Part shown: positions 61,452-64,000 of the stretch, piece after piece
Numbering within the stretch: position 1 is the stretch's first letter
How the letters are laid out: every line of letters begins with the position of its first letter
Assembly (NCBI GenBank): GCA_016208685.1
Contig: JACQXM010000036.1
Span: 1-64,000 of the forward strand
Origin: Planctomycetota bacterium
GTDB lineage: Bacteria; Planctomycetota; Phycisphaerae; UBA1845
Direction: 5' to 3'
DNA: 64,000 bases
Made by a program: the position numbers and the translations under genes
The notes under the pieces: generated by a model
The model's database searches: none
What the model was told of the DNA's origin: nothing
The model's input: the letters and a program-made list of their open reading frames with translations, nothing else

Positions 61452-62255
61452 ATGAGGCTCATGCGCGAGGTTCGCTGTCACTCGGCTCCGGAAACCGGCA
61501 CCTCGCCCTGCAACACCTGGTCGGGCACCGGCGGCGACGGCGGGTTGCGGTCCTACTGGGCCGTGCGCGCCATTGTCGAGGGCGCGATTGACCGTGCCAG
61601 CGGGTACCTCTGCGACATCAAGGCGCTCGATGCCGTGTTGCGGGAGGCGGTGGTGCCGCCGCTGCGGGAATTGCCGCCGGGCAGCGACACACTCGCCCAT
61701 CTGGGCACGGCGCTGCTGGCGGGGTTCCGCGCCGCAACGCAACGAGTGCCGAGGGTGGTGGCGCTTCGCCGCCTGGAGCTGCTCCTTTCCCCATACCTGA
61801 GCGTGGCCATTGTGGCCGGGAGTTCGTGCATGCTACGTGTGACGCAGTCATTCGAGTTTTCCGCCGCCCATCGGCTCTGGTGCGCGAATTGGACGGACGA
61901 GGAGAACCGCCGGGTATTCGGAAAGTGCAGCAACCCCCACGGACACGGGCACAACTACGTGCTCGAGGTGACCCTGGCCGGCGACCCCGACGGCCGCACC
62001 GGTGCTATCATCGAGCTTCCCGCATTCAACCGCATCGTCAAGGAGCACGTGCTCGAGGCCTTGGACCATCGCAACCTGAACCTTGAATGTCCGGAATTCG
62101 CGGCCACCAACCCCACCGTGGAGAACATCGCGCGGGCGATTTTTGAGCGGCTGCTGCCGGCTTTCCCCCCGGGGCGACTGGCGGGTGTGCGGGTGTGGGA
62201 AACGGCGAAGACCTACGCCGAGTACGGCGGCGACGAGTCGATGCCGGCGGGTTGA
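61452..62255 (+). CDS. Two-domain 6-pyruvoyl-tetrahydropterin synthase / QueD-type protein
   Basis: A 267-residue protein. The C-terminal ~140 residues are a complete QueD/PTPS domain: FSAAHRLWCANWTDEENRR (first Zn His), FGKCSNPHGHGHNYVLEV (catalytic Cys and HGH zinc pair) and DHRNLNLECPEFAATNPTVE. The N-terminal ~120 residues look like a second, degenerate copy: SYWAVRAIVEGAIDRASGYL then DIKALDAVLREAVVPPLRE parallels TGAIIELPAFNRIVKEHVLE, but no HGH zinc motif remains. A fused degenerate-plus-active pair is unusual. Product is queuosine precursor or a pterin; no que cluster is nearby. Start is uncertain (TTG 61434, ATG 61452 or 61461). Confidence 0.75.
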   Translation: MRLMREVRCHSAPETGTSPCNTWSGTGGDGGLRSYWAVRAIVEGAIDRASGYLCDIKALDAVLREAVVPPLRELPPGSDTLAHLGTALLAGFRAATQRVPRVVALRRLELLLSPYLSVAIVAGSSCMLRVTQSFEFSAAHRLWCANWTDEENRRVFGKCSNPHGHGHNYVLEVTLAGDPDGRTGAIIELPAFNRIVKEHVLEALDHRNLNLECPEFAATNPTVENIARAIFERLLPAFPPGRLAGVRVWETAKTYAEYGGDESMPAG

Positions 62256-62350
62256 GTGGTTCGCGTGGTTGGTGCCTCTCGGTGTCACCTCGCGGAGTTG
62301 GTTCAACGCGCCGCGCCGCGGCGTGCCGTTGCGCGAGCGGGAACGCGGCC

Positions 62351-63964
62351 TTAATCCACGGCGGCGGCGAGCAGCGTGATGTCGTCGCTCTGCGGAGCGC
62401 CGGCCGCGAAATCGGCCACCTCGCGGCGGATCTGCCGGACCAGCGCCTGGGCGTTCAGCGGCGCATCCCCATGAAGCAAGGCGCGCAGCCGCTCCGATCC
62501 GAACCACTCATTTTGCGGGTTCATGGCCTCCACGATGCCGTCGGTGTACCCCAGCGCCAGGTAGGGCGGCGGCCCGAGCTGCCGGGCGGTGCATGCGTAC
62601 TCGGCTTCCGCCGCGGCGCCCAGGGGCAGGCCGGGGTCGAGCACGAGCTCCTCCGGCGCCGACTGCCCGGGGCGGAGAACGAGCGGCGGGAAGTGCCCGG
62701 CCGTGGCACAGCGGATCTCGTGCGCCCGCGGATCCAGCAGCATGAGCAGGCAGGTGATGAACTTCGCGGCGTCGGTGTTGTGGAAGATGAGACGGTTCCA
62801 CCGTGAAAGCAGGGCGGCGGGGTCGTCGCTTTCATGGATGGTGACGCGGACGGCGGCTTGGAGATTGGCCATCAGCAGGGCGGCGGCCATGCCCTTGCCG
62901 GTGACATCGGCGATCAAGCACCAGACGCGGCCGTCCCGCGCCTCGATCACGTCGTAATAATCGCCGCTCACCGACTGCCCGGGGTCGTTCACCGCGGCGA
63001 TTCTGAGCCCCGGGCGGTTGGGCAAGGCCGCGGGCAGCAGACCGGTCTGGATGGTCCGTGCCATGTCGATGTCATGGCTGAGGCGGATCATGCGTTTCTG
63101 CTCGTCCAGAAGGCGGCAGTTGATGAGTCCAATGGCAAGCTGCTGCGCGATTCCGGCGAGGAAGTCTATGTCTTCGTTGGTGTAGGAAACGGAGGAGCGG
63201 ACGCGGTCACCGTAGATGATCCCCAGCACTTGCTCCCGGTGGATGAGCGGCACGCAGAGCGCCGAGCGGATGCCGTGCTGCACCATGCTCACGGTGGGGT
63301 CGGCCGCCCCGCCCTCGCCCTCCACGAACATCGCCCGCTCCCCGTGCTCCAGGGCGCGGCTGAGCAGGGTGCGGCTGATGGTCAGCTCGCCTCTCGGGCC
63401 TTGCAGGTTGCGCACCACCGGCCAGTCCACCGCCCGCTGGTTGACGCGGCGGACGCCGATGGCCCCGCGCTCGAAATGCAGCATCTCGAAGCAGATGTTC
63501 ATCCCGTCCTCGAGGAGCTGGTCCTGACCCTGGAGGGTCGTGAGGCGTTCCCCCAGCTCGTAGATCATCTTAAGGCGCTGGCGGGAAAGGTTCAGTTCTT
63601 TGTCGCGCGTGGCGTAGCGCGTGGTGTGGCTGGTGGCCGGATCATCGGCGATGCGCACCGCGGTCGCGGACGTGGTCGCCGTCTCCCGGAAGACGAGAAG
63701 CGTCGAGCCGATGAGCACCTGGTCCCCATGCTTGAGCAGGCGCGACTTGGTGGGCACTTCGTTCACCAGCGTGCCGTTCTTGCTCTCTAGGTCCTCGACC
63801 ACGAAGCCGTAGGGTGTGGGGGCGATGCGCGCGTGGCGGCGTGAACTGCTGGGATCATCCAGGGGCAGATCGCAGGCCGCGTCCCGACCCACTACCAGCG
63901 CGTTGCCCGCCAGCAGGTGGTGCGACACGGTCCCGTTGGCATGCGTGATGACGAGTTCGGCCAT
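62351..63964 (-). CDS. FHA-GAF-PP2C phosphatase (RsbU-type regulator)
   Basis: A 537-residue signalling protein. Residues about 15-95 are an FHA phosphothreonine-binding domain (VVGRDAACDLPLDDPSSSRRH and DLESKNGTLVNE). Residues about 150-290 are GAF (LHFERGAIGVRR, ALCVPLIHREQVLGIIYGDR). Residues about 310-535 are a SpoIIE/RsbU-type PP2C phosphatase (VSGDYYDVIEARDGRVWCLI, DVTGKGMAAALLMANLQAAV, GYTDGIVEAMN, QSDDITLLAAAVD with the metal Asp). Such proteins dephosphorylate anti-anti-sigma (STAS) factors in response to signals and, here, phosphoprotein binding. The partner may be the STAS protein at 51002-51343 or lie outside the window. Confidence 0.9.
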   Translation of the reverse strand: MAELVITHANGTVSHHLLAGNALVVGRDAACDLPLDDPSSSRRHARIAPTPYGFVVEDLESKNGTLVNEVPTKSRLLKHGDQVLIGSTLLVFRETATTSATAVRIADDPATSHTTRYATRDKELNLSRQRLKMIYELGERLTTLQGQDQLLEDGMNICFEMLHFERGAIGVRRVNQRAVDWPVVRNLQGPRGELTISRTLLSRALEHGERAMFVEGEGGAADPTVSMVQHGIRSALCVPLIHREQVLGIIYGDRVRSSVSYTNEDIDFLAGIAQQLAIGLINCRLLDEQKRMIRLSHDIDMARTIQTGLLPAALPNRPGLRIAAVNDPGQSVSGDYYDVIEARDGRVWCLIADVTGKGMAAALLMANLQAAVRVTIHESDDPAALLSRWNRLIFHNTDAAKFITCLLMLLDPRAHEIRCATAGHFPPLVLRPGQSAPEELVLDPGLPLGAAAEAEYACTARQLGPPPYLALGYTDGIVEAMNPQNEWFGSERLRALLHGDAPLNAQALVRQIRREVADFAAGAPQSDDITLLAAAVD

Positions 63965-64000
63965 ACCGTGACGCCGGGACGATCCACGTGTCGCCCGCCA

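Overview
The window is high-GC, densely coded bacterial chromosome, most likely from a member of the Planctomycetota or a close relative. This is inferred from co-occurring features rather than from a marker gene: a pseudopilin-type protein with a late H-to-DG motif, secreted proteins ending in dockerin-like repeats, a cytoplasmic Ser/Thr kinase, an exosortase-H gene pair, intergenic hairpin repeats of the kind common in that phylum, and many GTG or TTG starts.

Layout. 1-2.5 kb is a decayed mobile segment: a transposase tail, an excisionase-type HTH gene, a P27-type terminase small subunit, small orphan genes and a tRNA-like T-arm that could be an attachment site. 2.6-3.8 kb holds exosortase H and its membrane partner. 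4.3-9.4 kb holds a secreted Cys-rich dockerin protein, a JAMM protease next to cysteine synthase, and a kinase. 10-24 kb is mostly housekeeping and transport: purN, MATE exporter, kynB-like hydrolase, Rrf2 regulator, a truncated antiporter, ClC exchanger, MmgE/PrpD protein, NHL-repeat protein, pseudopilin, UDP-glucuronate genes. 23.6-29 kb holds mutY, a large membrane protein, pepD and a degenerate receiver protein.

29-37.7 kb is the metabolic core of the window. It is a leftward run cysH, cysI, hemA, cbiX-hemC, cobA-hemD, hemB, in which the last five genes have 4-19 nt start/stop overlaps. It couples sulfate/sulfite reduction to synthesis of siroheme, the sulfite reductase cofactor. A promoter, a 22-codon leader ORF with two Cys codons and an intrinsic terminator precede cysH, which looks like an attenuator. 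The HemC part lacks the cysteine that normally holds the dipyrromethane cofactor.

37.8-52.4 kb holds saccharopine dehydrogenase, a CpaE/MinD-like ATPase, nadE, a pair of secreted proteins of which one carries a remarkable CC-pair repeat domain (with a truncated duplicate beside it), an HtrA protease, a DUF971 protein, accD, tRNA-Leu(CAA), a STAS protein and an internally duplicated secreted protein. 52.9-55.6 kb is a two-gene Gabija-type (OLD nuclease plus UvrD-like helicase) defence system in visibly lower-GC DNA, flanked on both sides by repeat-containing intergenic DNA. 56.6-64 kb holds asnB, a TPR lipoprotein, a LigD phosphoesterase-like protein, an RNase HII-like protein, a two-domain QueD/PTPS protein and an FHA-GAF-PP2C phosphatase.

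The cysteine theme (cysK with JAMM, attenuated cysH, cysI/siroheme, very Cys-rich secreted proteins) recurs and may be biologically linked, but that is inference. Product names rest on motif recognition by eye; no database search was possible.
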